Shown: positions 27,937 through 39,590 of the stretch, piece after piece | Numbering within the stretch: the stretch's first letter is position 1 | Layout of the letters: each line of letters opens with the position of its first letter | Assembly (NCBI RefSeq): GCF_020524355.2 | Contig: NZ_CP129019.1 | Span: forward strand, 2,418,001 to 2,482,000 | From: Mesobacillus subterraneus | GTDB lineage: Bacteria > Bacillota > Bacilli > Bacillales > Cytobacillaceae | Reading direction: 5' to 3' | Length of the DNA: 64,000 nucleotides | The notes under the pieces: model-generated | Told to the model about the DNA's origin: nothing | Databases searched by the model: none | The model's input: only the letters and a program-made list of their open reading frames with translations | Position numbers and translations under genes: made by a program

Positions 27937-30900
27937 TTAGAATAATGATAACTGGTTCTGGTCTGGCATGCCTTCAAGGCAGCCATGGTTGTCCAGGTAT
28001 TCAAGAATGGTTTTGGAGATCTTACCGCGTTGCTGAAGATCTTCCTTAGACAGGAATTCTCCTTCTCCGCGAGCTTTAACGATATTTATCGCCGCGTTCG
28101 TCCCAAGTCCAGGTATCGCATTAAACGGCGGGATCAGCTTATCGCCTTCAATGATGAACTCTGAAGCACTCGATTTGTAAAGATCGACTTTCGCGAATCC
28201 AAATCCACGCTCGCACATTTCAAGAGCAAGTTCCATGACGGTCATCAAATTCTTTTCTTTTGTCGACGCTTCAAGCCCCTTAGCGCTGATTTCCTCAATC
28301 ACCGCACGGATGCTCTCTGAACCACGGACCATTGCGTCTACATCGAAGTCATCTGCCCTTACTGTGAAGTAAGCTGCATAATACATGAGAGGATGGTGCA
28401 CTTTGAAATACGCAATCCTCACTGCCATCAAAACATAGGCAGCCGCGTGGGCTTTAGGGAACATGTACTTGATTTTCTTGCAAGAATCGATGTACCATTC
28501 CGGCACCTTATTTTTGCGCATTTCCTCTTCCATTTCATCTGTAAGTCCTTTACCCTTACGGACCGATTCCATGATTTTAAAAGCAAATGCTGGCTCAAGT
28601 CCCTGGTAGATCAGGTATACCATGATATCATCACGGCAGCCAATTACTTCGCTAAGGTTACAGATATTGTTATGGATCAATTCCTGTGCATTTCCGAGCC
28701 ATACGTCCGTTCCATGGGAAAGTCCGGAAATCTGTACAAGTTCAGAGAATGTCGTCGGCTTCGTATCCTCGAGCATCTGGCGAACAAAACGCGTTCCGAA
28801 TTCAGGTATACCCAATGATCCAGTCTTTGATATGATTTGTTCTTCAGTCACACCGATAGATTCTGTTCCGCTGAAAATTTTCATGACTTCAGGGTCGTCA
28901 GTCGGTATAGTCTTTGGATCAATCCCGCTTAAATCCTGAAGCATTCTGATCACGGTTGGGTCATCGTGCCCAAGAATATCCAGCTTCAACAAGTTATCGT
29001 GAATCGAGTGGAAATCAAAATGGGTTGTTTTCCATTCAGATGTACTGCTGTCTGCCGGGAACTGAATTGGTGAAAAATCAAAAATATCCATGTAGTCCGG
29101 TACAACGATGATTCCGCCAGGGTGCTGGCCGGTGGTACGTTTTACGCCGGTGCAGCCGGATGCCAGACGGTCAATTTCCGCACCGCGAAGCTGCAGGTTA
29201 TTGTCCCCCTGGTAGCCTTTTACGTAACCATAGGCCGTCTTATCCGCAACTGTACCTATTGTTCCCGCACGGTATACATATTCCTCTCCGAACAATACTT
29301 TTGTATAGTTATGGGCACGAGGCTGATATTCACCGGAAAAGTTCAAATCGATATCGGGAACCTTGTCCCCTTTGAAACCAAGGAATGTCTCAAACGGTAT
29401 ATCATGTCCGTCTTTTTTATATTTAATGCCGCAATCTGGACAGTCCTTGTCAGGAAGGTCAAACCCTGAACCGACTGATCCATCGTTAAAGAACTCCGAT
29501 TTTTTGCATTTCGGGCATACATAATGCGGCGGAAGCGGATTTACCTCGGTGATTTCCGTCATCGTCGCTACAAATGAAGATCCTACCGATCCACGTGAAC
29601 CAACTAGATAGCCATCGTCCAGCGACTTTTTAACGAGTTTATGGGAAATCAGGTAGATAACCGCAAATCCGTTGTCTATGATACTTTTCAACTCTTTTTC
29701 GAGACGCGCCTCAACAATTTCAGGAAGGTCGTCCCCATAGATACTGCGGGCTATACCATAGCTCATGCTGCGCATTTCTTCGTCTGCGCCTTCAATTTTC
29801 GGTGTGTAAAGATCATCCTTGATCGGCTTTATGACATCGATCATGTCAGCAATCTTGTTTGTATTTTCGACAACAATCTCTTTTGCCTTTTCTTCTCCCA
29901 GAAATTTAAAGGCATCAAGCATCTCATTCGTTGTCCTGAAATGAACGTCAGGAAGTTCGTGTCGGTTGAGCGGGTTGGCTCCGCCCTGGGAGTTGACCAG
30001 GATTTTGCGGTAAATTTTATCATTTTCATTCAGGTAGTGAACATTGCCTGTTGCAACAACAGGCAAGTCCAGCTTCTCCCCAAGCTTGACGATATTGTTA
30101 ATGATATCCTCAAGTGCCTTCTGGTCCCGTACTAGTTCCAACTCCAGCAAGTGTGCATAAACAGCCTTGGGATGGACTTCGAGGTAGTCATAGAACTGTG
30201 CTGCTTCTTCGACCTCTTCTGGCCCTTTTTGCATCATGCCCTCAAAAACTTCACCTTTGTCACATGCGGAACCAATCAAGATCCCTTCACGATGCTTATT
30301 CAAAATTGATCGTGGAATCCTGGGCACACGGTAAAAATAATCAATATGTGCTATTGATACTAATTTAAAAATATTTTTCATGCCCACTTCATTCTGGGCC
30401 AGCAATGTTGCATGGTGAGGACGTGCACGCTGGAAGGCTTTACCCTGGACCATATTGTCATTCAGCTGGTCATGGTATTCAAGCCCTTTTTCAGCAGCAT
30501 CCTTTAACATGCGGAGCAATAGATAGCCAGTAGCCTCGGCATCATATATCGCACGGTGATGCTGGGTCAATTCAATATCGAATTTTTTGACCAAAGTATT
30601 CAATCGGTGGTTCTTCATATCTGGATAGAGGAAACGGCCAAGTTCTAGTGTATCGATTACTGGATTTGGCGCTTTGCCGATCCCGATTTTTTTATAGCCA
30701 ACATTCAAGAATCCCATATCGAATGACGCGTTGTGAGCAACAAGGACAGAATCGCCTGTCCAATCATGAAACTTTTGCAGCACTTCACTAATCTCGGGAG
30801 CACTTCGGACCATATCATCCGTAATCCCGGTAAGATTGATTGTCGTTGCTGATAAACGGTGATGCGGATTTGCGAAAGACTCAAAGCGGTCGATGATTTC

Positions 30901-32263
30901 ACCGCCGCGTATTTTAACAGCTGCCAGTTCAATGATGGTATCGTATACTGCTGACAGACCTGTTGTTTCGACGTCAAATACGACATACGTATCCTCTGCC
31001 AGCAATCTGTGAGCGCTATTATAAGCAATCGGTACTCCATCATCAACAAGGTTTATTTCCACACCGTACAGGATCTTGATATCATTTTTCTTTCCTGCCC
31101 CAAAGGCTTCCGGATAGGATTGCACGACTGCATGGTCCGTGATGACCACAGCTTTATGACCCCACTTTGCCGCCTGGGCAACCAGTGCGCTAACAGGAGT
31201 CACCGCGTCCATCTGGCTCATTGGTGAATGAAGGTGAAGCTCTACTCTTTTTTCTCCCTCAGGTGCTGAATCAATTCTTCCCTTAGGTTTAATTTCATTT
31301 ACGTCATTTCCAATCATGACAAGATCGCGGACAAATGTGTCATTCTGGATGCTTCCTCTTACCTTTAGCCACATTCCTTTTGATACACGCTGGTAAATAG
31401 CTGCGTCTTCTTTATCGCGCGAGAACATTTTTACCATGATGGAGCTTGTGTAATCAGTGATTTTAAATGTCAAAAGCGTCCTGCCGCTGCGAAGTTCTTT
31501 CGTTTCTGCAAAGAATACATATCCCTCAACAGCTACGCGGCGCTCTTCATCAACGATGTCTTCAAGCTTGCGGAAATCAGCATCGTCTTTAATCGTGAGC
31601 CCAATATTAACAGGCCCATCCAGCGGGGGGTCCATCTCCCTTGGCTTGTTCAGCTTCCTTCTTCTGCATCTCGATCATTGCCATCAGACCGCGTTCCTGA
31701 TCTTCTTTTTCTTTTGCCTTCATGAATTTTTCGTATTCATCTGAAGAACTTTCTTTACTTACGACCGCATCAATCGTCAGTAAAGGAAAGCCGAAGCTCT
31801 GATAAATATCAGCAATAACGCTGCCATACTTACGCTTAAGAGCAAGTCCTTCAGTTTCATTCCTTACTGTTAGTATGAGTTTTGTTCCATGAACTTGGGG
31901 AACTTGTTCATTCAGAAGCTTTAACAATGGTGGCGCGATACCATCGATTTCTTTTATGCAAGACTTCCAGTAATCAAGGATCACCTGGTCACCGATTGCC
32001 TGTTCAAGTACTCTTACCGAGTAAGATATTTTCGCAATATGTGAGAAAGTTTGTTCCAGTTTCCCTATGAATGTATTATAGAGCTGACAAGGAATGATTC
32101 TCTCAAACTGGAAAAAGAAGTGCCATTTCCTTGCTTGTTTTTCTATCACTACCCTGTCAATTTCAGCATTTTGAAAATGAGTGACAATTGCATCTTCTGT
32201 TAGCTGCAGCTGTTGCAGCAGGAGCTGAAATCTTTCTTTTTTCCCTGAAGAAAGATCACCCAT
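27937..32263 (-). pseudogene. polC: DNA polymerase III alpha subunit PolC, interrupted by a +1 frameshift
   Basis: Gram-positive replicative polymerase with built-in proofreading. The first piece (31607-32263) carries the N-terminal domain and stops after [10 protein letters not shown]. The second (from 31635 down) has the OB domain, the split PHP domain, the exonuclease with [20 protein letters not shown], a four-cysteine zinc motif (CPKC / CPDC), catalytic PDIDLNF and the C-terminal [15 protein letters not shown] end. Removing one C from the C6 run at plus 31625-31630 joins them as DGPPLDGPV and gives about 1441 aa, the normal length. The ATG at 32263 has GGGAGAG upstream. PolC is essential, so an assembly error is most likely. 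An ATG just before the C run opens the second frame, with AAGGGAG too close to serve well. Confidence 0.92.
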
Positions 32264-32540
32264 GGTTATTTCTCTCCCATCTGAAAAGCTTTAATTATAT
32301 CTATAGGGCGTAAATTGCCCGTATGTCTAATCGTACTAATATGTGTTTAATAGCAAAGGTTATTATAACATAAAATCCATGTCCCGTTGCCTGTGTTTGA
32401 TATTACCATTTTGGTGTTCTATTAGGAATATAATTCTTCTGGTGTCAGCCACTTTCAGCTCAGCTCGAGAGCCCAACTAACCTCCACGATACACAGGCGA
32501 CCGCAACATTTTACTAGTATACTGCGTGATGATTTTTAAT

Positions 32541-32613
32541 GTGACGATAATCCTGGAAGACGCTCGGTTATCCGCACTTTATCACTCTTAAAGTGACGAT
32601 TAATCTGGAGAAT
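32541..32613. repeat. Weak pair of direct repeats 52 bp apart
   Basis: GTGACGATAATCCTGGAAGA at 32541 recurs imperfectly as GTGACGATTAATCTGGAGAA at 32593, exactly 52 bp apart. The segment between contains CACTTT / AAAGTG, a small dyad. The rest of the 32264-32630 gap shows no supportable gene. Confidence 0.45.
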
Positions 32614-32630
32614 TTCAAAACCGCCAAAAA

Positions 32631-32655
32631 AGCGAATCCTACGAAAGGATTCGCT
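32631..32655 (-). terminator. Terminator after proS
   Basis: Stem AGCGAATCC / GGATTCGCT with a 7-nt loop, then TTTTTT on the minus strand. Confidence 0.9.
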
Positions 32656-32661
32656 GACTGA

Positions 32662-34365
32662 TTATAGTTCTTTCAATATATTTTTCAACGCATCTGCCAA
32701 TTCATCTTTCTGTACTTCTTGCATTTCGCCATTTTTACGGATTTTAACTTCGACGATACCATCGCCGGCTTTCTTGCCGACTGTAACTCTTACAGGCAAA
32801 CCAATCAGGTCTGAATCTGCGAATTTCACACCTGGTCTTTCCTGTCGGTCATCCATGAGCACTTCCATTCCTGCTGCCTGCAGGCTTGAGTATAGCTCTT
32901 CTGCCAATTCTGCCTGTGCGCTGTCTTTCATGTTAACCGCAATGAGATGGACATCGAATGGTGAAATGGTGGTTGACCATACTAGTCCATTTTCATCATT
33001 GAATTGTTCTGCTACAGCAGCCATCGTACGGGAAACGCCGATTCCGTAGCAACCCATAATCATTGGTTTTGTTCTTCCATTTTCATCAAGGATTTCGGCA
33101 TTCATTGCCTCGCTGTATCTAGTACCAAGCTTGAAAACATGTCCAACTTCAATGCCTTTTGCGAAGACGATTGTTCCCTGCCCATCTGGAGAAGGATCAC
33201 CTTCTTTGATGAAGCGCAGGTCTGTATAAGAAGTAACCTTGAAATCACGCTCAGGGTTTACATTCTTATAATGGTAATCCTCTTCATTTGCTCCGCAGAC
33301 TCCATTGACTACTGCTTGTACAGCATTGTCTGCAATAACCTCAACAGCTTCTACTCCGACAGTCCCAAGAGAACCTACTGAGCACCCAAGAACATCTTTA
33401 GTTGTCGCTGTATCTGCTAGTTCAACAACTGAAGCCTCAAAGTGATTCTTCAATTTAATATCGTTCACATCATGATCTCCCCGCACTAAGACAAGTACAT
33501 AGCGATCATCCACTTTGAAAAGCAAAGATTTGATGCAATCTTTAGACTCCACATTAAGGTAGGAAGAGACTTCTTCAATGGTCTTCTTGTTTTCAGTCTG
33601 TATTTTTTCAAGTTCCTCAACAGGTTCACTGCTCGTCTCATAAACAGCAGTTACTGGTGCCATTTCGATATTCGCCGCGTATTCAGAACAATCGGAATAT
33701 GCAATCGTATCTTCACCGACATCTGAAAGGACCATGAATTCATGAGTATCCTTCCCTCCCATTGCACCAGAATCAGCGATAACGGCACGGAAGTTCAAGC
33801 CACAACGTCTAAACACATTGGAGTATGCCTGGAATAGACGTTCATAAACATCATCCAGACTCTCTTGTGTAGCATGGAAAGAGTATGCGTCCTTCATGAT
33901 AAATTCACGACCGCGAAGGAGACCAAATCTTGGTCGTTTTTCGTCACGGAATTTAGTCTGAATCTGATAAAGTGTCAACGGAAGACGTTTATAAGATTTT
34001 ACTTCATCACGGACAAGGCTGGTGATAACCTCTTCATGAGTTGCGCCAAGGGCAAACTCACGGTCATGCCTGTCTTTTAATCTCATAAGCTCCGGTCCAT
34101 ACGAATACCAGCGGCCTGATTCCTGCCATAGTTCAGCTTGCTGCAGAGCTGGCATGAATAACTCGGCAGCACCCGCATTGTTCATTTCTTCTCTGATGAT
34201 TGCTTCTACTTTCTGCAGTACTTTGCGCCCTAAAGGCATATATGTATAGACACCGCTAGCATTTTGGCGAATGAATCCAGCCCTGAGCAGCAGCTGATGA
34301 CTTTTGACTTCTGCATCTGATGGAACTTCTCTTAATGTAGGAATAAGCGACATGCTTTGCTTCAT
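32662..34365 (-). CDS. proS: Prolyl-tRNA synthetase (bacterial type)
   Basis: Class II synthetase charging tRNA-Pro; 567 aa, typical. Class II motifs are seen in the N-terminal third ([26 protein letters not shown] as motif 2 region). An INS editing domain lies between motifs 2 and 3 (about residues 230-400). An anticodon-binding domain is at the C-terminus, with [23 protein letters not shown] at 34365 has GAGGTG upstream. No T-box is visible: a short gap with a terminator separates it from rasP. Confidence 0.97.
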   Translation of the reverse strand: MKQSMSLIPTLREVPSDAEVKSHQLLLRAGFIRQNASGVYTYMPLGRKVLQKVEAIIREEMNNAGAAELFMPALQQAELWQESGRWYSYGPELMRLKDRHDREFALGATHEEVITSLVRDEVKSYKRLPLTLYQIQTKFRDEKRPRFGLLRGREFIMKDAYSFHATQESLDDVYERLFQAYSNVFRRCGLNFRAVIADSGAMGGKDTHEFMVLSDVGEDTIAYSDCSEYAANIEMAPVTAVYETSSEPVEELEKIQTENKKTIEEVSSYLNVESKDCIKSLLFKVDDRYVLVLVRGDHDVNDIKLKNHFEASVVELADTATTKDVLGCSVGSLGTVGVEAVEVIADNAVQAVVNGVCGANEEDYHYKNVNPERDFKVTSYTDLRFIKEGDPSPDGQGTIVFAKGIEVGHVFKLGTRYSEAMNAEILDENGRTKPMIMGCYGIGVSRTMAAVAEQFNDENGLVWSTTISPFDVHLIAVNMKDSAQAELAEELYSSLQAAGMEVLMDDRQERPGVKFADSDLIGLPVRVTVGKKAGDGIVEVKIRKNGEMQEVQKDELADALKNILKEL

Positions 34366-34407
34366 TGATTACACCTCATAGAATTAATTCATGTTTATTA
34401 AAAAATG

Positions 34408-34435
34408 TTCCTGCCCGGTGGAGTCCGGGCAGGAA
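34408..34435 (-). terminator. Terminator after rasP
   Basis: Perfect 11-bp stem TTCCTGCCCGG / CCGGGCAGGAA with a 6-nt loop, then CATTTTTT on the minus strand, 27 nt past the rasP stop. Confidence 0.88.
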
Positions 34436-34461
34436 GTTAAATGTGTTATTGATTAGCTAAC

Positions 34462-35724
34462 TTACAGGAAGAACCTTTGAATATCATTCCAAGTTACCAC
34501 AAGCATTAGCAGCATTAATAATGCGAAGCCAACAAAGTGGACCATTCCTTCCTTTTGCTTGTCGATTGGTTTTCCTCTTAGCGCCTCTACCGCAAAGAAG
34601 GTCAACCTTCCACCATCAAGTGCCGGGAATGGCAGGAGATTCATGATTCCCAGGTTAATACTTAGGATCGCAGCCCATTTCATAAGGTAGAAGATACCGG
34701 ATTTGGCAACCGTGTCAGTTGAGACATAAATGCCCACAGGTCCTGAAAGAGCATCTATTGAAAATTGGCCGGTCAACAATTTGCCTAGCATAGAAAAGAT
34801 TTCTACTGTCCAGAAATAAGTTTCCTTCACACCGTAGGTAAGGGACTTTAGCGGTGATTTTTCCACAGGGTTGTATACACCGATTAATCCGATTTTCTCC
34901 CCCTCAACATCTTGTGTCGCAGGTGTAACCGGAACCTCCACACTCTCTCCATCACGCACAATCGAGAAGTCCAGTTCATTTCCTGGATTCTTTCGAATGA
35001 TTTCCACAACATCCTGCCAGCTGGAAACTTCAGACCCCTCAATGCTGTTGACAACATCCCCTTCTTGAAGTCCTGCCTTGAGCGCACTACCATCTGGAGT
35101 AAGTTTACCCAACTCAGGTTCATTCGATGGGATTCCCTGGAACAAAGCAAGGATGATGAAGATAACCATTGCCAGGATAAAGTTCATCATCGGTCCAGCA
35201 AAGATTGCCATCGTTCTTTGTCCAAGCGTTTTGGAACCGAATTGCCTGTCATATGGAGCAATTTGCGTCTCTACACTGTTCTCGACAAGAACCGCTGTTT
35301 TACTAATTGAGAAGGATGCCAGCTTGCTGTCATCCTCCCCTTCTTCATAACCTTTAATAAAAAGCTCGCGTTCAATGTCGGCTTTCTCCACTTCAACTAT
35401 TCGTGCATCAGGATACTTTTCCTTATTATTTAGTATGATTTTTTGAACTTCTTCACTCTTGTTAAAAAGCAAACCAATTCTATGCCCTGGCTTGATCTCA
35501 ATCATTTCAGGATCTTCGCCGGCCATTCTAACAAACCCTCCGATTGGAAGGAGGCGGATGGTATATGTCGTTTCATTTTTCTTAAAAGAAAAGACCTTAG
35601 GACCGAATCCAATTGCAAATTCACGGCAGAGGATACCTGCTCGTTTGGCGAAAATCAAGTGCCCGAGTTCATGAAAGAACACCAAGGCACCAAAAATGAC
35701 GATAAAGGCAATAACTGTATTCAA
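34462..35724 (-). CDS. rasP: Site-2 protease RasP (RseP family)
   Basis: Intramembrane zinc protease that cleaves anti-sigma factors and signal peptide remnants. With a TTG start at 35724 (AGGTGG 9 nt upstream; product begins MNTVIAFIVIFG like B. subtilis RasP) it is 420 aa. The zinc motif HELGH is at residues 18-22 in the first membrane segment, a PDZ domain lies mid-protein (LKAGLQEGDVVNSI), and NLLPFPALDGGR supplies the third ligand near the C-terminus. An ATG 12 codons earlier is open but would include the ribosome site in the coding region. Confidence 0.93.
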   Translation of the reverse strand: MNTVIAFIVIFGALVFFHELGHLIFAKRAGILCREFAIGFGPKVFSFKKNETTYTIRLLPIGGFVRMAGEDPEMIEIKPGHRIGLLFNKSEEVQKIILNNKEKYPDARIVEVEKADIERELFIKGYEEGEDDSKLASFSISKTAVLVENSVETQIAPYDRQFGSKTLGQRTMAIFAGPMMNFILAMVIFIILALFQGIPSNEPELGKLTPDGSALKAGLQEGDVVNSIEGSEVSSWQDVVEIIRKNPGNELDFSIVRDGESVEVPVTPATQDVEGEKIGLIGVYNPVEKSPLKSLTYGVKETYFWTVEIFSMLGKLLTGQFSIDALSGPVGIYVSTDTVAKSGIFYLMKWAAILSINLGIMNLLPFPALDGGRLTFFAVEALRGKPIDKQKEGMVHFVGFALLMLLMLVVTWNDIQRFFL

Positions 35725-35775
35725 ATTTTCTAACCACCTTTTATTAGGATAAGAATCCACTCTTGAGACTTAAAT

Positions 35776-36918
35776 TTATAGTAGTGAACTTACATACCTT
35801 CTAGTCTCTTTGTCAACCTCTTGAATCGTTTCAAGGTCGGGGCTTTCTATGCTGCAATGATTTTCCATTGCTCTCTCTATCAAGTCCTCAATTTGAAGAA
35901 AAGTGATTCTGTCTTCCAAAAAGGCGGCTACTGCTGCTTCATTCGCAGCATTCATGACCGCAGGCATTGTGCCTCCCTTCCGACCAGCTTCATAGGCAAA
36001 CTTCAGGCAGCGAAACCGCTTGAAATCCATTTCTTTAAAGTGTAGCATGCCAACTTCCGCCAGGTTCAGTCTTTTGCCAGATACTAACGGGAGCCTGTCT
36101 GGGTATGTAAGAGCGTATTGAATTGGCACTTTCATATCCGGTGTTCCCAACTGGGCCACAATACTCGTGTCATGGAATTCTACCATCGAATGAATGATGC
36201 TTTCACGATGGAGGATGACAGAAATATCGTCATAAGGGAGTGAGAATAGCCAATGTGCCTCAATGACTTCTAACCCTTTATTCATCATTGTTGCGGAATC
36301 AATCGTTATCTTTGCTCCCATCGACCAGTTAGGATGGTTCAATGCATCTGCTTTTGTAACGCCCTGCAGTTCTTCCCTGGTACGATCTCTGAAGCTTCCT
36401 CCGGATGCCGTGAGGATTAGTCTCTCGATGTTTTTATCTCTTTCACCTTGCAAGGCCTGAAAGATTGCAGAATGCTCACTGTCAACTGGTAATATGGGCA
36501 CATTATTACGCTTTGCCTCTTCCATCACTATATGACCTGCAGTTACAAGTGTTTCCTTATTCGCTATCGCAATCGTCTTACCTGATCTGATCGCTCCTAG
36601 TGTTGGGTTTAAACCAACACTACCGAGTACAGCATTTACAAGTATATCCGACTTGTGGAAAACAGCAGCTTCTTCAAGTCCTTCTTGTCCGTATACAATC
36701 TTAACCTGTGGAAAATCGGACTTTAAACGTTCAGCATCATCTTTCTCCTGGACAGATACCAGTTCAGGCAGAAATTCAGATATGATCTTCCTGGTTAGTT
36801 CTACGTTCTTACCAGCAGACAACGATACAAGCTTAAATTCTTCAGGATGCTCCCTAATAACATCAAGCGTTTGGATTCCAATTGATCCTGTAGCTCCCAA
36901 CAAGCTGATTCTCTTCAC
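35776..36918 (-). CDS. dxr: 1-deoxy-D-xylulose 5-phosphate reductoisomerase
   Basis: Second step of the MEP isoprenoid pathway; NADPH-dependent. The N-terminal [15 protein letters not shown] nucleotide fold, the [10 protein letters not shown] segment and the [10 protein letters not shown] metal-binding motif are intact. GTG at 36918 (380 aa) is preferred because AGGAG sits 8 nt upstream and the product begins at the family's usual residue. Its neighbours uppS and cdsA use isoprenoid and lipid precursors. Confidence 0.95.
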   Translation of the reverse strand: MKRISLLGATGSIGIQTLDVIREHPEEFKLVSLSAGKNVELTRKIISEFLPELVSVQEKDDAERLKSDFPQVKIVYGQEGLEEAAVFHKSDILVNAVLGSVGLNPTLGAIRSGKTIAIANKETLVTAGHIVMEEAKRNNVPILPVDSEHSAIFQALQGERDKNIERLILTASGGSFRDRTREELQGVTKADALNHPNWSMGAKITIDSATMMNKGLEVIEAHWLFSLPYDDISVILHRESIIHSMVEFHDTSIVAQLGTPDMKVPIQYALTYPDRLPLVSGKRLNLAEVGMLHFKEMDFKRFRCLKFAYEAGRKGGTMPAVMNAANEAAVAAFLEDRITFLQIEDLIERAMENHCSIESPDLETIQEVDKETRRYVSSLL

Positions 36919-37023
36919 AAATTTCACTCCTAATATCTCCAACGGGAACTAATCCTTTCCCGGTATAATCAAATTCAATGGTTCGTTTCAATTCACATCC
37001 ATATCAATAATCGCTTGGGTCCA

Positions 37024-37812
37024 TTATAGCAAATGGAACAAATGAATTAACGGCCAGACAAACAACAGACTGTCAAAGCGGTCAAGCATGCCACCATGCC
37101 CTGGAAGAATGTTCCCTGAATCCTTTACATTGTAATGTCGTTTTAATGCTGACTCGACAAGGTCTCCTACTTGGCCAAACACAGACAAAAATGCAGTGGA
37201 CACAAGAAGGATCAAAATCGATACCTTCATTTCTCCAAACACACTGAACAGCACAGCAACTATAAGTGCAGAAACTATTCCGCCAAAAAATCCTTCTGTT
37301 GTCTTGTTCGGACTGATTTCCGGCCATAGTTTATTTTTGCCAAATGCCCGACCGATGAAATAGGTCCCTGAATCAGTAGCCCATATGATGAACAGTGAAT
37401 AAAACACATAGGTTAGGTTTGCCTCTCTAGTTTCAATGAAGAAATAGAAACCAAGTCCAACATAAAGTGTAGACATGATTGAAAAAGCAACTTCCTCAAA
37501 AGTGAAGCGATTTTTAGTAATGACCGTATACGTCAGAAATAAAAGCACTCCAAGAAAGAAAAGCTCTAATTTTGTATAATCAATTTCATTTAAAAAATCA
37601 CTATATTGGTCGGGTATCAAGAATATCCATAATAATATCAAAGAAAGAATCCCGGGAAAAGAGAATAGCTTTATTTGCTTCATCTTGAGTGCTTCATATA
37701 AAGCGACGGAAGCTATTAGGTAAACCATTGATATAAATGGCCAGCCTCCAAAAATAACGATTGGAAGAAAAACAGCCGCTGCTATGACTGCTGTAATGAT
37801 TCTTTGCTTCAT
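37024..37812 (-). CDS. cdsA: Phosphatidate cytidylyltransferase
   Basis: Makes CDP-diacylglycerol from phosphatidate and CTP. A 262-aa polytopic membrane protein with about eight hydrophobic segments, and the C-terminal CDS signature GDLVESALKRHYNVKDSG followed by LPGHGGMLDRFDS. Directly downstream of uppS. ATG at 37812 with AAGGTG somewhat far upstream. Confidence 0.95.
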   Translation of the reverse strand: MKQRIITAVIAAAVFLPIVIFGGWPFISMVYLIASVALYEALKMKQIKLFSFPGILSLILLWIFLIPDQYSDFLNEIDYTKLELFFLGVLLFLTYTVITKNRFTFEEVAFSIMSTLYVGLGFYFFIETREANLTYVFYSLFIIWATDSGTYFIGRAFGKNKLWPEISPNKTTEGFFGGIVSALIVAVLFSVFGEMKVSILILLVSTAFLSVFGQVGDLVESALKRHYNVKDSGNILPGHGGMLDRFDSLLFVWPLIHLFHLL

Positions 37813-37820
37813 CTATTTAT

Positions 37821-38612
37821 TCACACCTTTTTTATACTCCTCCAAAACGCCGTTGCCGGGCGGGTCTGGAATGCTTCAATTGCTTCGACAAAATGTTTTT
37901 CATCAAAATCTGGCCACAGTACATCAGTAAACCAGAACTCGGTATATGCCAGCTGCCAAAGCATAAAATTGCTTAAGCGAATTTCACCACTTGTCCTGAT
38001 TAACAAATCCGGATCATTTAATTCCTTTGTCATCAAGTAAGACGAAAAGACTTCTTCCGTCAACTCACTTTCTGTCATTTTACCATTTTTCACGTCATCC
38101 ATGACTCTTTTAACACCGTCAAGGATTTCAGCACGGCTCCCATAGTTAAGGGCAAAGTTCAAGACTAGGCCGGTATTATCCTTCGTATCTTCCATCGCTT
38201 TTCCTACTGCCCTTTTCGTATGCTCTGGAAGTTTATCCATATATCCAATCATTTCGACACGGACATTTTCTTCTATTAATTCAGGTAGGAAGGTGCCTAG
38301 GAATTCTTCTGGCAGTTTCATCAGGAAATCAACTTCCATTTTGGGCCTTTTCCAGTTTTCTGTCGAAAAAGCATAAACAGTAAGTGTCTTTACACCAAGC
38401 TCATTAGCCAGCTTGGTTATTTTCCGGACAACCTTCATGCCTTCATGATGACCAGCAACCCGGGGCAAAGCGCGTTTTTTAGCCCAACGCCCATTACCAT
38501 CCATGATAATGGCAACATGGGAAGGGACTTCATGATCTTTAATTTGAAGTACGCGATTACGGAAACTGGAAGGATTTTGATCCTTCTTCCACGGATTCAT
38601 TTTATTTAACAT
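37821..38612 (-). CDS. uppS: Isoprenyl (undecaprenyl) diphosphate synthase
   Basis: Cis-prenyltransferase that makes the C55 lipid carrier for cell wall synthesis. The IIMDGNGRWAKKR motif with the catalytic aspartate, the STENWKRP segment and the C-terminal RTSGEIRLSNFMLWQLAYTE signature are all present. ATG at 38612 (263 aa) has GGGGGAG at 8 nt; 16 upstream open codons are unlike the family. The 420-bp gap before it holds the frr terminator and a small CCAGAC/GTCTGG hairpin (about 38661-38680) but no gene. Confidence 0.95.
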   Translation of the reverse strand: MLNKMNPWKKDQNPSSFRNRVLQIKDHEVPSHVAIIMDGNGRWAKKRALPRVAGHHEGMKVVRKITKLANELGVKTLTVYAFSTENWKRPKMEVDFLMKLPEEFLGTFLPELIEENVRVEMIGYMDKLPEHTKRAVGKAMEDTKDNTGLVLNFALNYGSRAEILDGVKRVMDDVKNGKMTESELTEEVFSSYLMTKELNDPDLLIRTSGEIRLSNFMLWQLAYTEFWFTDVLWPDFDEKHFVEAIEAFQTRPATAFWRSIKKV

Positions 38613-38982
38613 TCGGACAGCTCCCCCAAAGATTATCTTTAGCTCCAATGAGTCATACATCCAGACGCTGACTAGTCTGGCATTCGATTGGCGCTGAAGC
38701 CGGACTGCTTACTAAAACAATCCTTTTCTTTTCTCTTTCAATTCCATATGCCACTATCATACCAAAAAAGAAAAAAGATATCTCTATAAACCGTTGGACT
38801 CACCTTAATATTCTACAACTCCAGCCTGCTCCTGAACATAAGAAGCCTTATATTCAGAATATGTTGTTTAGTAGTAAATCAGAATATAACAGCCAACATT
38901 ATTATATTCTATCATTCAAGCCGTTTTCGTAAACTCTTTGTTTTTGAAAACCTTTAGAATCACATGGTATTTGTATAGAGAA

Positions 38983-39009
38983 AAAACCCCCTGGAAAACA
39001 GAGGGTTTT
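38983..39009 (-). terminator. Terminator after frr
   Basis: Stem AAAACCC-CTG / CAG-GGGTTTT with one mismatch and a 5-nt loop, running into TT on the minus strand. Confidence 0.85.
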
Positions 39010-39032
39010 CGATGTTGACCACAATGGAAGCC

Positions 39033-39590
39033 TTACACTTCCATGATTTCTTTTTCTTTGTCTTTTGTAATCTGATCGACTTTTGCGATATGTTCATCTG
39101 TTAGCTTTTGAATATCGTCAGAGTATCCACGGAGGTCATCTTCTGTGATTTCTCCATTTTTTTCTAGCTTCTTCAAATCTTCGTTGCCATCGCGACGAAT
39201 ATTGCGGATAGCGATTTTTGCTTCTTCAGCTTCCTTTTTAACCTGCTTTGCAAGCTCCTTGCGTCGCTCTTCAGTCAGCTGAGGAATAGCGATCCTGATG
39301 ATTGATCCATCGTTTGAAGGATTCAGTCCAAGATCAGACTTTAAAATCGCTTTTTCAATTTCACCAAGGATTGATTTATCATATGGCTGGATAACCAAAA
39401 GACGTGCTTCCGGTACAGAAATACCAGCAAGTTGATTGACTGGAGTTGGCGCTCCATAATAATCCACTTGAATTCTGTCTAAAAGAGAGGCGCTTGCTCT
39501 GCCTGCACGGATGCTGGCAAGTTCGCGGGTGTAAGCTTGGATCGCTTTTGACATTCTTTCTTTCGCATTAGCAATTGCTTGTTTTGGCAT
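39033..39590 (-). CDS. frr: Ribosome recycling factor
   Basis: Splits post-termination ribosomes with EF-G. The 185 aa give the standard length, with [20 protein letters not shown] near the N-terminus and the [13 protein letters not shown] helix near the C-terminus. Its ATG shares one base with the pyrH stop (TAATG), and GGGGGAAA lies upstream within pyrH. Confidence 0.98.
   Translation of the reverse strand: MPKQAIANAKERMSKAIQAYTRELASIRAGRASASLLDRIQVDYYGAPTPVNQLAGISVPEARLLVIQPYDKSILGEIEKAILKSDLGLNPSNDGSIIRIAIPQLTEERRKELAKQVKKEAEEAKIAIRNIRRDGNEDLKKLEKNGEITEDDLRGYSDDIQKLTDEHIAKVDQITKDKEKEIMEV

Noticed and set aside
31607-31640. Programmed +1 frameshift in polC as a firm claim
   Set aside because: No stop-codon-plus-slippery-site arrangement of a known kind is visible, and dapG has the same defect, so a homopolymer error is simpler.
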